A stretch of DNA of 64,000 nt. It comes from Flavobacteriaceae bacterium (GTDB taxonomy: Bacteria; Bacteroidota; Bacteroidia; Flavobacteriales; Flavobacteriaceae). The notes beneath the pieces are model-generated. The model was not told where the DNA came from. It ran no database searches and saw nothing but the letters and a program-made list of their open reading frames with translations. The stretch is taken from positions 1 to 64,000 of the forward strand of contig CANLLR010000004.1 of the NCBI GenBank assembly GCA_947491985.1. Reading direction: 5' to 3'. Of this stretch, positions 25,278-33,409 are shown piece by piece; position 1 is the stretch's first letter, and each line of letters opens with the position of its first letter. Made by a program: the position numbers and the translations under genes.

Positions 25278-25299
25278 CACTATCTCAAAAGAGATAGTG
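25278..25299. promoter_or_regulatory. Perfect palindrome upstream of apaG
   Basis: CACTATCTC-AAAA-GAGATAGTG is a nine-base perfect inverted repeat with a four-base centre, 26 bases before the apaG ATG. No T tract follows on the gene's strand, so an operator or mRNA hairpin is more likely than a terminator. Confidence 0.5.
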
Positions 25300-25351
25300 T
25301 AAAATTACAAAATTATTAAAATCCGTATATTATTTCAGTATTAAAATTTTG

Positions 25352-26602
25352 CTAATTTGTTATCTCTGTTGAACTTGCCAATCCTTTGCCGATAACTCTG
25401 TCATAACGTTGGTTATTTTCTCGATAATAAACTATGGCAAAATAATTATTTTCTGTTTGAAAGAAGTTACCATCAATTGCTTCATTCTCATCAATTTTTC
25501 CAGATTTATCTGCAATAACATATTTATAATTTGTGAATCCTTGTTTGATCATAATCGGTTTTTCGTACAATCCTTTCTTTTGATCGTAATCCATTTTATT
25601 TTCGGGGGTCAATTCATAATTATTGAACATGCCTGTTATGTATATGTCTTTATTGCCGTAGTAGGCAGGCGCAGCTAATGAAAAATAGACCCAAGCATAA
25701 TCGGCTTCAATTTCAGGATTTTCTCGATTAATGCAATTCACCAAAAAGTTTCCGTTGATATCAGGCCAAAAAGTATACGGATTATTGGCTCTCGCATTAT
25801 TGGTATACAAATAAGAATTATAAAGTCCGCTGTTTGAAGTAACCCGAGAGACGCTATTGTTTGCTCCTAAAATATTTTTATTTTCAAAAAATAAATATTC
25901 ATTTCCAGCCCAAAATTGCGTTTCAGTATCGTACTTGTAAATCAAATCATTAGCAATAGTAAACATGGGTTTTATATTGGTAATGGCGTTGTCAAAGCGT
26001 CCGTTTTGCATGAGTAATACTTTTATGTTTTGCAGCGGACTTTGAAAATTAATTATATTGGATTTAATGCTAAATTCAAGGTTGTGTTTGTATTCAACGT
26101 TACGAACGTCGCGAGCTCTTTTAATTTGTAAAGGCACGGAAACGATATTTTCAAATAAAATAAATTTTCTAGAAAAAACAACTATTTTATCTTCATTAAG
26201 TATAGAAATGATATAGTTGCCGCTAACTTTTAGTTGGGATAATCGATTAGGAAAACTAATTTTATAATGCGAATAAATTTGTAATGCATTTACTGAATTG
26301 GAATACTCTTGAATGCGTTGGTCGTCAAAACCGTTAAGATATTCGTTTTTTGATAATTGCGAAGGCTTCCAATCGTAATCGTAATGACTTATTTGATAGT
26401 AATAATTGTCCTCTGTGCCATGCAAATCGTCAAATTGCAATTGAAATGAATCGCCCAATTGAAAAATTGGAATTTGGTTTTGACCCCCTTGAACAAACGA
26501 AATGGTTTTGATGTGATAAGGTGGTTTTACTTCTACATCTTGAGCCGACACAAAAGTAAATGAGAAGCATATTAAAGCAATAAAAAGAAATTTTTTAAAC
26601 AT
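25352..26602 (-). CDS. Type IX secretion system Plug protein (DUF5103)
   Basis: A 416-residue exported protein with signal peptide MFKKFLFIALICFSFTFVSAQ. The first half carries the SFVQGGQNQIPIFQLGDSFQ and YYYQISHYDYDWKPSQLS blocks of the DUF5103 family. The second half has an Ig-like domain (DIYITGMFNNYELTPENKM). In Flavobacterium johnsoniae this protein plugs the periplasmic side of the giant SprA translocon when no cargo is bound. The homology supports a working T9SS in this organism, as does the T9SS-sorted esterase nearby. sprA itself is not in the window. Confidence 0.88.
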   Translation of the reverse strand: MFKKFLFIALICFSFTFVSAQDVEVKPPYHIKTISFVQGGQNQIPIFQLGDSFQLQFDDLHGTEDNYYYQISHYDYDWKPSQLSKNEYLNGFDDQRIQEYSNSVNALQIYSHYKISFPNRLSQLKVSGNYIISILNEDKIVVFSRKFILFENIVSVPLQIKRARDVRNVEYKHNLEFSIKSNIINFQSPLQNIKVLLMQNGRFDNAITNIKPMFTIANDLIYKYDTETQFWAGNEYLFFENKNILGANNSVSRVTSNSGLYNSYLYTNNARANNPYTFWPDINGNFLVNCINRENPEIEADYAWVYFSLAAPAYYGNKDIYITGMFNNYELTPENKMDYDQKKGLYEKPIMIKQGFTNYKYVIADKSGKIDENEAIDGNFFQTENNYFAIVYYRENNQRYDRVIGKGLASSTEITN

Positions 26603-26762
26603 AATTGTAAGTTTATGGAATGTAAAGATAACGAATTATTCTATCTAAAAGTGTACCATTATGGCAGTTAATGTGAATTTTATTATAAATTAATATTAGT
26701 CTTTTCCTACAATAAAAAGAAATTATTTAAGTTTATCAAGTGTAACAACCAAAACAACAGAT

Positions 26763-29573
26763 ATGAAACACCTAAACAAAACCCTATTCTTTTTATTGGC
26801 CTTGCCACTTTCGATTGTAGCGCAAGATTTGAAAGAAACGGATCTAATTCCCATAGACACAAACGTTAAAACCGGGAAATTAAAAAACGGATTAACGTAT
26901 TACATTCGCAAGAACGCCAAACCCGAAAATAAAGTCGATTTGCGATTGGTTATCAACGCTGGTTCTATTTTAGAAAATGACGATCAACAAGGATTGGCAC
27001 ACTTTATGGAGCACATGTGTTTCAACGGAACCAAGCGTTTTCCTAAAAATAAATTGGTTGATTACTTGCAGAGTATTGGTGTAAAATTCGGTCAACATTT
27101 AAATGCTTACACTAGTTTTGACGAAACGGTGTACTTTTTACCTATTCCTTCTGATAGTCAGGATAAATTAGAAAACGGATTCAACATCCTCGAAGATTGG
27201 GCTTTCAACGCCAATTTAACTCCAGAAGAAATCGACAAAGAACGCGGTGTTGTTTTAGAAGAATATAGAATTGGTTTGGGTGCCGATAAGCGAATGGAAG
27301 ACCGTTACATTCCGAAAATGATGCACAATTCGCAATACGCCAATCGTTTGCCTATTGGTAAAAAAGAAGTGTTAGAAAATTTTACCTACGATAAAGTAGT
27401 ATCGTTTTATAAAGATTGGTACCGTCCGAATTTGATGGCAGTAATTGTTGTTGGTGATATTGATGTGGCGCAAATGGAGCAAAAAATCAAAGATCATTTC
27501 GAAAAATATCAAAATCCAAAAAACGAAAAACCACGAAAAACATTTGATGTTCCAAATCACGCAGCAACTTTTGTAGCTATTGAAAGTGATAAAGAAGCTT
27601 CGGGAACTCAAATTCAATTGTTGTATAAAGACAAAGGTTTGCCAAAGAAAGTGGTTACTGTGGCTGATTACAAAAACAATTTATCAGAAGGTTTGTTTAC
27701 AGCGATGTTGAACAACCGATTGGATGAGTTGACCAATTCGGCAACACCACCTTTTACCTACGGATTTTCATACCACGGCGGCACATTTTCAAGAACTAAA
27801 GAAGCCTATCAATCATTTGCTATGGTGCAAGAAGACAAGCAATTAAGTGCTATAAAAGTTTTAGTAACTGAAAACGAACGTGCAAAAAAATATGGTTTCA
27901 CACAAAGTGAACTCGATCGTGCCAAATCAGATATGATGACGCGTATGGAAAGTTCGTTTAAGGAAAAAGACAAAAAAAATTCGGAAGACTACGTTTGGCA
28001 ATACCAGTCTCATTTTCTTGATCAATCGCCAGCACCAGAAATTGATTGGTCATTGAAAGCCACAACCAACTTATTACCAGAAATCGGATTAAAAGAAGTG
28101 AATGGTTTCATTAAAAATTACATTACTGACGAAAATAGAGTAGTAGTTATTACAGCTCCAGAAAAAGAAGGCTTGAAAAAAGTAACCGAACAGGAAGTTT
28201 TAGCCGCTTTAAAAGTAAATCCAGATGAAGTAACACCATATAAAGAAGAAGCGTTAGCGAGCAGTTTGATTCGAAAAGAAATCAAAGCTGGGTCTATTGT
28301 TAAAAAAGAAAATGACGCTAAAATTGGAACGACAACATTGTTTTTATCTAATGGAGCTAAAGTAACCTACAAAAAAACCGATTTCAAGAACGACGAAATC
28401 ATGATGGAAGCCATTAGTTTTGGTGGTTCTAACTTGTATTCGAACGAAGAAATGAAGAAAGTGCAGTTTGCTAATGGCGCATTAACGGAAGCTGGTTTTT
28501 CGGGATTAAAAACCAACGATATCAATAAATTTATGGCTGGGAAAATTGCAAGTGTGAATCCGTACATCAGTAATACTACCGAAGGTTTACGTGGAAACAC
28601 TACACCAAAAGATTTGGAATATCTTTTTCAAATGACACATGCTTATTTTACCGATTTAAATAAAGATGTAGAAGCTTATGAAGGATATAAACAAAAACAG
28701 TCGGCATTTTTTGACAACATGGTTTCGCAACCTACTTTTTATTTTCAACAAGAGTTGTATACCTATTTAAATAAAGAAAATCCACGATTTAACGGATTGG
28801 TTCCCAACGCAAAAACTTGGGCAACAACCGATTATGATTTGGCGTATGCTAAATACAAGGAACGTTTTGCCAATGCTGGCGATTTTGAGTTCTTCTTTGT
28901 TGGAAACATTGACGATAAAGCAGTAGAAGCGTATGCTGCAAAATACTTAGCCTCTTTGCCTTCTTCAGAAAAAAGAGAGAAAGCAATCGATATGGGTTAC
29001 CGAATGTTGAAAGGCGATATCAAAAAAATCATTAACAAAGGAACTGATCCAAAAAGTACAGTGTCTGTAATGTTTTATGGCGATGCCGAATATTCTTCAA
29101 AAGAAGCAGGAAGTATAAGAGCATTGGGAGAAGTATTGACTATTAAATTAATCGAGCAACTTCGTGAAAATGAAAGCGGCGTTTATGGTGTTAGCGCCAG
29201 AGGAAGTATGAATAAAGTGCCTTACGGATCGTACAGTTTCAATATTGGTTTCCCATGCGGACCTGATAATGCTGAGAAGTTGACGACTTCGGCTTTAAAC
29301 GAATTGCAAAAAATAATCGATAACGGACCTGTTGAAATTGATGTTGCCAAGTTTAAAGAAGCGGAGCTTTTAGAATACAAAAAGCAAATTAAAGAAAATA
29401 GGTATTGGATGAGTAATTTTACTCGTGCGTATACGAATGGCATTAGTGCCAATGAGATACTAGAGACAGAAGAAAAAATTAAATCTATAACCGGGAAAGA
29501 CATTCAGGACGTAGCAAAGAAATACCTTACCAAAGAAAAAGTAGTTGCGATTTTAATGCCTGAAACGAAATAA
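26763..29573 (+). CDS. M16 family zinc metallopeptidase, exported
   Basis: A 936-residue pitrilysin/insulinase-type protease with signal peptide ending near IVAQ (residue 21). The inverted zinc motif HxxEH is HFMEH (His80, Glu83, His84), and a distal Glu lies in the ERGVVLEEYR helix near residue 164. The protein contains two M16 halves: an active N-terminal half and a second half (from about 530) without HxxEH, as in family members that form a clamshell. The R/Y substrate loop is near YGVSARGS. It likely degrades peptides in the periplasm. It is transcribed alone, divergent from the Plug gene. Confidence 0.93.
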   Translation: MKHLNKTLFFLLALPLSIVAQDLKETDLIPIDTNVKTGKLKNGLTYYIRKNAKPENKVDLRLVINAGSILENDDQQGLAHFMEHMCFNGTKRFPKNKLVDYLQSIGVKFGQHLNAYTSFDETVYFLPIPSDSQDKLENGFNILEDWAFNANLTPEEIDKERGVVLEEYRIGLGADKRMEDRYIPKMMHNSQYANRLPIGKKEVLENFTYDKVVSFYKDWYRPNLMAVIVVGDIDVAQMEQKIKDHFEKYQNPKNEKPRKTFDVPNHAATFVAIESDKEASGTQIQLLYKDKGLPKKVVTVADYKNNLSEGLFTAMLNNRLDELTNSATPPFTYGFSYHGGTFSRTKEAYQSFAMVQEDKQLSAIKVLVTENERAKKYGFTQSELDRAKSDMMTRMESSFKEKDKKNSEDYVWQYQSHFLDQSPAPEIDWSLKATTNLLPEIGLKEVNGFIKNYITDENRVVVITAPEKEGLKKVTEQEVLAALKVNPDEVTPYKEEALASSLIRKEIKAGSIVKKENDAKIGTTTLFLSNGAKVTYKKTDFKNDEIMMEAISFGGSNLYSNEEMKKVQFANGALTEAGFSGLKTNDINKFMAGKIASVNPYISNTTEGLRGNTTPKDLEYLFQMTHAYFTDLNKDVEAYEGYKQKQSAFFDNMVSQPTFYFQQELYTYLNKENPRFNGLVPNAKTWATTDYDLAYAKYKERFANAGDFEFFFVGNIDDKAVEAYAAKYLASLPSSEKREKAIDMGYRMLKGDIKKIINKGTDPKSTVSVMFYGDAEYSSKEAGSIRALGEVLTIKLIEQLRENESGVYGVSARGSMNKVPYGSYSFNIGFPCGPDNAEKLTTSALNELQKIIDNGPVEIDVAKFKEAELLEYKKQIKENRYWMSNFTRAYTNGISANEILETEEKIKSITGKDIQDVAKKYLTKEKVVAILMPETK

Positions 29574-29647
29574 AATGTATTGATATCAAATTGTTAGTTT
29601 AATACTAAGCACTTTATAGTGTCACTTAGTAAAACTTCTAGAAATAT

Positions 29648-29711
29648 TTTTTTGCCACAGATTCACAGATTTGAAAAAGATTTAAAAAATCTGTGAATTA
29701 GTGGCGAAATT
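29648..29711. repeat. CACAGATT palindromic intergenic element, complete copy
   Basis: Left arm GCCACAGATTCACAGATTT (29654-29672) and right arm AAATCTGTGAATTAGTGGC (29687-29705) pair with two mismatches around a 14-base A-rich centre. T and A runs flank it. It resembles the short palindromic repeats found many times in flavobacterial genomes. Partial copies are at 5319, 12808 and 22837. Confidence 0.7.
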
Positions 29712-29718
29712 TCACTAA

Positions 29719-30492
29719 CTAATTTTTGTAGCAAATTGGAATAATTTCTCCTTTTGCCAAGCAGTATTTTTCGACCAATTCGGCCGAAATTTTCGAGGTA
29801 TAATCTTCTTCAACAACAATAAAACCAATACTTCTTAATTTATCAAAATAATCGCGTCCGTACACACGAACGTGATCATATTGACCGAAAATTTTAGCAC
29901 GCTCTTTTTGATCGGTAATAGTATCATCAGAAAAGGTGTTAGCTCGAGATAGATCTTGTGGAATTTGAAAAATGCCCAATCCACCTGGTTTTAATACACG
30001 ATACAATTCTTGCATGGCTTTGGTGTCATCCGGAATGTGTTCTAAAACATGGTTACAAAATATAATGTCATACGCATTGTCTTCAAATGGTAAGTTGCAA
30101 ATATCGGCCTTTACATCGGCCAAAGGCGATAGCAAATCGGTCGTCGTATACTCGATATTGCTTTGCTTTTTAAAGCGTTTGTAAAATTCTTGTTCAGGAG
30201 CAAAATGCAATACTTTTTTCTTTATTGAAGCCGTAAAAAAATTGGTTTCGTTTTGCAAATACAGCCACAATAAACGGTGTCTTTCTAACGATAACGTACT
30301 TGGCGATAACACATTGTTGCGTTGATTTCCGTAACCGTAAGGCAAAAACATACGAAAACTTTGTCCGTCAATAGGATCGGTGAAACGACTTCCTTTAAGT
30401 AAAAACGCTAATATTGGGCGCACCACAATACTCAGTCTAATTAATATCGGACGAGGAATAGTGTTGAGTATGAATTTGAATATTTTTTTCAT
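29719..30492 (-). CDS. Class I SAM-dependent methyltransferase
   Basis: A 257-residue Methyltransf_11-type enzyme. The first 40 residues are basic and hydrophobic (IPRPILIRLSIVVRPILAFLL), suggesting membrane association. The SAM site is diverged at motif I (KKVLHFAPEQEFYKRF instead of a GxGxG loop), then TTTDL, DICNLPFEDNAYDIIFCNHVLEHI, and the LKPGGLGIFQ strand. The substrate is unknown. Its ATG lies a few bases from the left arm of the GxxExxY inverted repeat, so its promoter region may have been altered by that insertion. Confidence 0.85.
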   Translation of the reverse strand: MKKIFKFILNTIPRPILIRLSIVVRPILAFLLKGSRFTDPIDGQSFRMFLPYGYGNQRNNVLSPSTLSLERHRLLWLYLQNETNFFTASIKKKVLHFAPEQEFYKRFKKQSNIEYTTTDLLSPLADVKADICNLPFEDNAYDIIFCNHVLEHIPDDTKAMQELYRVLKPGGLGIFQIPQDLSRANTFSDDTITDQKERAKIFGQYDHVRVYGRDYFDKLRSIGFIVVEEDYTSKISAELVEKYCLAKGEIIPICYKN

Positions 30493-30497
30493 TTTTT

Positions 30498-30530
30498 ATT
30501 TTGACACGAATTGCACGAATTATCACAAAT
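30498..30530 (+). repeat. Left inverted repeat of the GxxExxY cassette
   Basis: TTGACACGAATTGCACGAAT followed by TATCACAAATTTG. It is the mirror image of 31045-31084. Confidence 0.65.
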
Positions 30531-30633
30531 TTGTATTGCTTTAAAAATTTCACAAATTTGAAAACTTCGTTTGGTTGTTGTAGAATAACTTTTTTAATTT
30601 ATGAATGTTTTGCAATTCGGGTTAACTTTTTAT

Positions 30634-31008
30634 TCATAAAATCATTCGTTTGTACTTTAAACTGTCTTCTCCAAAATTGACTAACAAACCTAGTTTGTTT
30701 TTAAAAGAAGCTAAATAATTTAATGTTTGTTTTATATCGTTTGTGGTAAGTTGAGTTATTGCTTTTACTTCAAAAATTATTTCTTCATGAACCACAAAGT
30801 CAGCATTGTATTTTCTTGGTAAAACAATGTCTTTGTATTGTATTCTATATTCTTTTTCTCTTTCAAACGGAATGGAGTTTAATTTAAATTCATATTCTAA
30901 AGCATCTTTATAAATAACTTCACTATGTCCTTTTCCTAAAATTTTATGTACTTCCATACACAATCCAATAATTCTGTAAACTTCTTCTTTTAGATAAATT
31001 TCTTCCAT
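30634..31008 (-). CDS. GxxExxY protein (PD-(D/E)XK nuclease-like fold)
   Basis: A 124-residue protein of the GxxExxY family, named for the motif seen here as GHSEVIY (residues about 27-33). Downstream it has YNADFVVHEEIIFEVKAI, which looks like the D-(x)n-ExK core of PD-(D/E)XK nucleases, and ends LKYKRMIL as most members do. No activity is established to my knowledge. These genes are frequent and scattered in Bacteroidota genomes. Here the gene sits alone between inverted repeats of about 30 bases, which hints at a mobile cassette. Its length is normal and the frame is intact. Confidence 0.85.
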   Translation of the reverse strand: MEEIYLKEEVYRIIGLCMEVHKILGKGHSEVIYKDALEYEFKLNSIPFEREKEYRIQYKDIVLPRKYNADFVVHEEIIFEVKAITQLTTNDIKQTLNYLASFKNKLGLLVNFGEDSLKYKRMIL

Positions 31009-31044
31009 GGCAAATAATAATTATTGAAATTTCGGCGTATAGTA

Positions 31045-31084
31045 ATTGGTGATAATTGGTGATAATTGGTGCAATTCGTGTAAA
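31045..31084 (-). repeat. Right inverted repeat of the GxxExxY cassette
   Basis: On the minus strand TTTTACACGAATTGCACCAA, then three tandem copies of the decamer TTATCACCAA or a close variant. It abuts the map stop codon. Confidence 0.65.
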
Positions 31085-31087
31085 ATC

Positions 31088-31900
31088 TTAAAGTTTGATG
31101 GAACGAAACTCGTCTTCCTCATCACTCACAATTCCCAAGGCATCATACACATATTGAAAAGTCGAAAGTAATTCGGGTTTTCCGTTAATTAACGCCACAT
31201 CATGTTCAAAATGCGCGCTAGGTTTACCATCCGCTGTCAAAATCGTCCAACCGTCTTTGAGTTGTTTGATGTTTTTGGTTCCCATGTTGATCATCGGTTC
31301 AATAGCTACCACCATGCCTTCTACAAATAATTTTCCGCGTCCTTTTTTTCCGTAATTTGGCATTTCCGGATCTTCGTGCATTTTTCGTCCCAAACCATGT
31401 CCTACTAATTCACGTACTACACCATATCCATTGTTTTCACAATGCTTCTGAATCGCATTTCCAACATCTTCAACACGATTGCCAATTTTGAATTCGCGTA
31501 TGCCAATATAAAGACTTTCTTTAGTCACTTTCAACAGTTTTTTTACTTCTGGAGCCACTTCGCCAATTTCAAAACTGTAAGCATGATCACCATAAAAACC
31601 GTTTTTCAACACACCACAATCTACCGAAATGACATCGCCTTCTTCCAAAGGTGCGTTGTTTGGAATGCCGTGAACGACTTGTGCATTCGGACTCATACAC
31701 AATGAATTTGGAAAATCATACAATCCTAAAAAGGCAGGAATTCCGCCATTGTCTCGGATGAATTCTTCTGCTAATTTATCCAATTGTAACGTAGTTACGC
31801 CAGGCTTAATGACCTTAGCTATTTCGCCTAAAGTTTTTGAAACCAGCAAGGCACTTTCGCGCATCAATTCGATTTCTTCTCGAGTTTTTTGGATAATCAT
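31088..31900 (-). CDS. map: Methionine aminopeptidase, type I
   Basis: MAP removes the initiator Met from nascent proteins and is essential. The start is ATG 31900 (MIIQKTREEIELM), giving 270 residues; the seven track residues upstream do not belong. The metal ligands are visible: Asp in ISVDCGVLKNGFYGDHAYSF (two aspartates), His in LVGHGLGRKMHEDPEMPNYG, and Glu in VVAIEPMINMG and FEHDVALI. There is no N-terminal zinc finger domain. It lies next to the right inverted repeat of the GxxExxY cassette. Confidence 0.95.
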   Translation of the reverse strand: MIIQKTREEIELMRESALLVSKTLGEIAKVIKPGVTTLQLDKLAEEFIRDNGGIPAFLGLYDFPNSLCMSPNAQVVHGIPNNAPLEEGDVISVDCGVLKNGFYGDHAYSFEIGEVAPEVKKLLKVTKESLYIGIREFKIGNRVEDVGNAIQKHCENNGYGVVRELVGHGLGRKMHEDPEMPNYGKKGRGKLFVEGMVVAIEPMINMGTKNIKQLKDGWTILTADGKPSAHFEHDVALINGKPELLSTFQYVYDALGIVSDEEDEFRSIKL

Positions 31901-32052
31901 GTTTGTATATTGAAAGCGCAAAAATAGTGAAAAGTGTTTGGTTTTCGTTTAACTGTTCGTAAAATTTACTAATTCAAATAGTTGTAATTTAGCACGATTG
32001 ATAAATTTTTTACAACATGAGTTTTATCATATTTTAAAAAAATAACCGATTT

Positions 32053-32060
32053 TAACTTTG
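32053..32060 (+). promoter_or_regulatory. -7 promoter box for the CoA-transferase gene
   Basis: TAACTTTG, 14 bases before ATG 32075. Confidence 0.45.
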
Positions 32061-32074
32061 TGAAAAATTAAGGT

Positions 32075-33349
32075 ATGAGTAAATATGTAACTGCTGATGA
32101 AGCGGTAAAAATTGTTAAATCAGGTGACAGAGTTTACCTTCAAGCGGCGGCTGCAGCGCCCACAATTCTTGCTAACGCACTAACAGAAAGAGCTTCCGAA
32201 TTGCGAGATGTAGAAATCTGTCATTTACATGTCGAAGGAGAAGCACGTTACGCTAACCCAGAATTAAGAGATAGTTTTCACGTGAATTCTTTTTTTATTG
32301 GTGCTAATGTTCGACATACTCTACAGGCCGGAAATGGTTCGTATACGCCCGTTTTTTTGAGTGAATTGCCTAATTTATTTCGGAAAAATGTATTGCCTAT
32401 AGACGTCGCATTTATACACGTTTCGCCACCGGACAATCACGGTTATTGTTCGTTGGGCGTTTCGGTAGAAGCTACAGTGGCAGCCATTGAGAACGCAAAA
32501 GTTGTTGTAGCTCAAGTCAATCCACAAATGCCACGAACATTTGGCGACGGCATTTTACACGTGTCTGAAATTGATTTTTTAGTTGCCGTCGATTCGCCCA
32601 TTTACGGTCACGAAGTAAAACCTTTTACCGCAGAAGAAGAAAAAATTGGTGCGTTCGTAGCATCATTAATCGAAGACAAAAGCACTTTGCAAATGGGAAT
32701 AGGTTCCATTCCGAATGCGGCGTTGAGCATGCTAAAAAATCACAAAGATTTGGGTTTACACACCGAAATGTTTTCAGACGGTGTAATTGATTTGATTGAA
32801 AGCGACGTAATCAATTGCAATTATAAAGGCACCTTGCGCGGAAGAGTATTGGCCACTTTTTTGATGGGTTCTAAACGATTGTATGATTATGTCGACAACA
32901 ATCCATTTATTGAAATGAAAGAATCATCTATGGTAAACGATACTGCTCGCATTCGTAAAAATCCAAAAATGGTAGCTATCAATTCGGCCATCGAGGTCGA
33001 TGTCACAGGTCAGGTTTGCGCCGATTCGATAGGTCCTAAAATGTATTCGGGAGTTGGAGGTCAAATGGATTTCATTCGTGGTGCTTCGTTAAGTCAAGGT
33101 GGAAAAGCTATTATTGCCTTGCCATCGGTAACCAAAAATGGTACGAGTCGCATTGTTCCGTTTTTGAAACAAGGCGCCGGAGTTGTAACTACAAGAGCTC
33201 ATGTGCAATATATTATAACTGAATATGGCATTGCCGATTTGTACGGAAAAACATTAAAACAACGCACCATCGAATTAGTCAAAATTGCACATCCCAATCA
33301 CCAAGAAAACATTGAAAAAGGATATTATGAAATGCTTAAACATTTTTAG
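32075..33349 (+). CDS. Acetyl-CoA hydrolase/CoA-transferase family protein
   Basis: A 424-residue class I CoA-transferase of the Cat1/4-hydroxybutyrate type, exchanging CoA between short-chain acyl-CoAs and carboxylates. The N-terminal domain shows VYLQAAAAAPTILANAL. The C-terminal domain has MGIGSIPNAAL and the likely catalytic Glu231 in HTEMFSDGVIDL. A glycine-rich GVGGQMDFIRGA block, typical of the family, follows. Whether it uses acetate, butyrate or 4-hydroxybutyrate cannot be told from the sequence. It is a single gene. Confidence 0.9.
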   Translation: MSKYVTADEAVKIVKSGDRVYLQAAAAAPTILANALTERASELRDVEICHLHVEGEARYANPELRDSFHVNSFFIGANVRHTLQAGNGSYTPVFLSELPNLFRKNVLPIDVAFIHVSPPDNHGYCSLGVSVEATVAAIENAKVVVAQVNPQMPRTFGDGILHVSEIDFLVAVDSPIYGHEVKPFTAEEEKIGAFVASLIEDKSTLQMGIGSIPNAALSMLKNHKDLGLHTEMFSDGVIDLIESDVINCNYKGTLRGRVLATFLMGSKRLYDYVDNNPFIEMKESSMVNDTARIRKNPKMVAINSAIEVDVTGQVCADSIGPKMYSGVGGQMDFIRGASLSQGGKAIIALPSVTKNGTSRIVPFLKQGAGVVTTRAHVQYIITEYGIADLYGKTLKQRTIELVKIAHPNHQENIEKGYYEMLKHF

Positions 33350-33409
33350 AAGCTTTAAACATTGCAACGTTTTTAAATCTTTTTTTTGCTCTTTATCTTT
33401 TGTGAAAAG

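Larger units (their letters stand above)
30498..31086. mobile_element. Candidate GxxExxY cassette bounded by inverted repeats
   Basis: The left end reads TTTTGACACGAATTGCACGA and the right end, read from the other strand, TTTTACACGAATTGCACCAA. After one gap the arms agree at nearly every position over about 30 bases, and both continue with ATTATCAC. Between them lies a single gene, the GxxExxY protein, in its own AT-rich surroundings. The cassette is inserted tightly between map and the methyltransferase gene. No transposase is present, so mobility is inferred from the structure alone. Confidence 0.5.

Noticed and set aside
30634-31008. Reading the GxxExxY gene as a restriction or defence system
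   Set aside because: There is no partner methylase, toxin or other defence gene nearby; only the mobile-cassette reading is supported.
31045-31078. Short tandem TTATCACCAA units as a microsatellite or iteron origin
   Set aside because: Only about three units exist, next to map; there is no replication gene or DnaA-box cluster.
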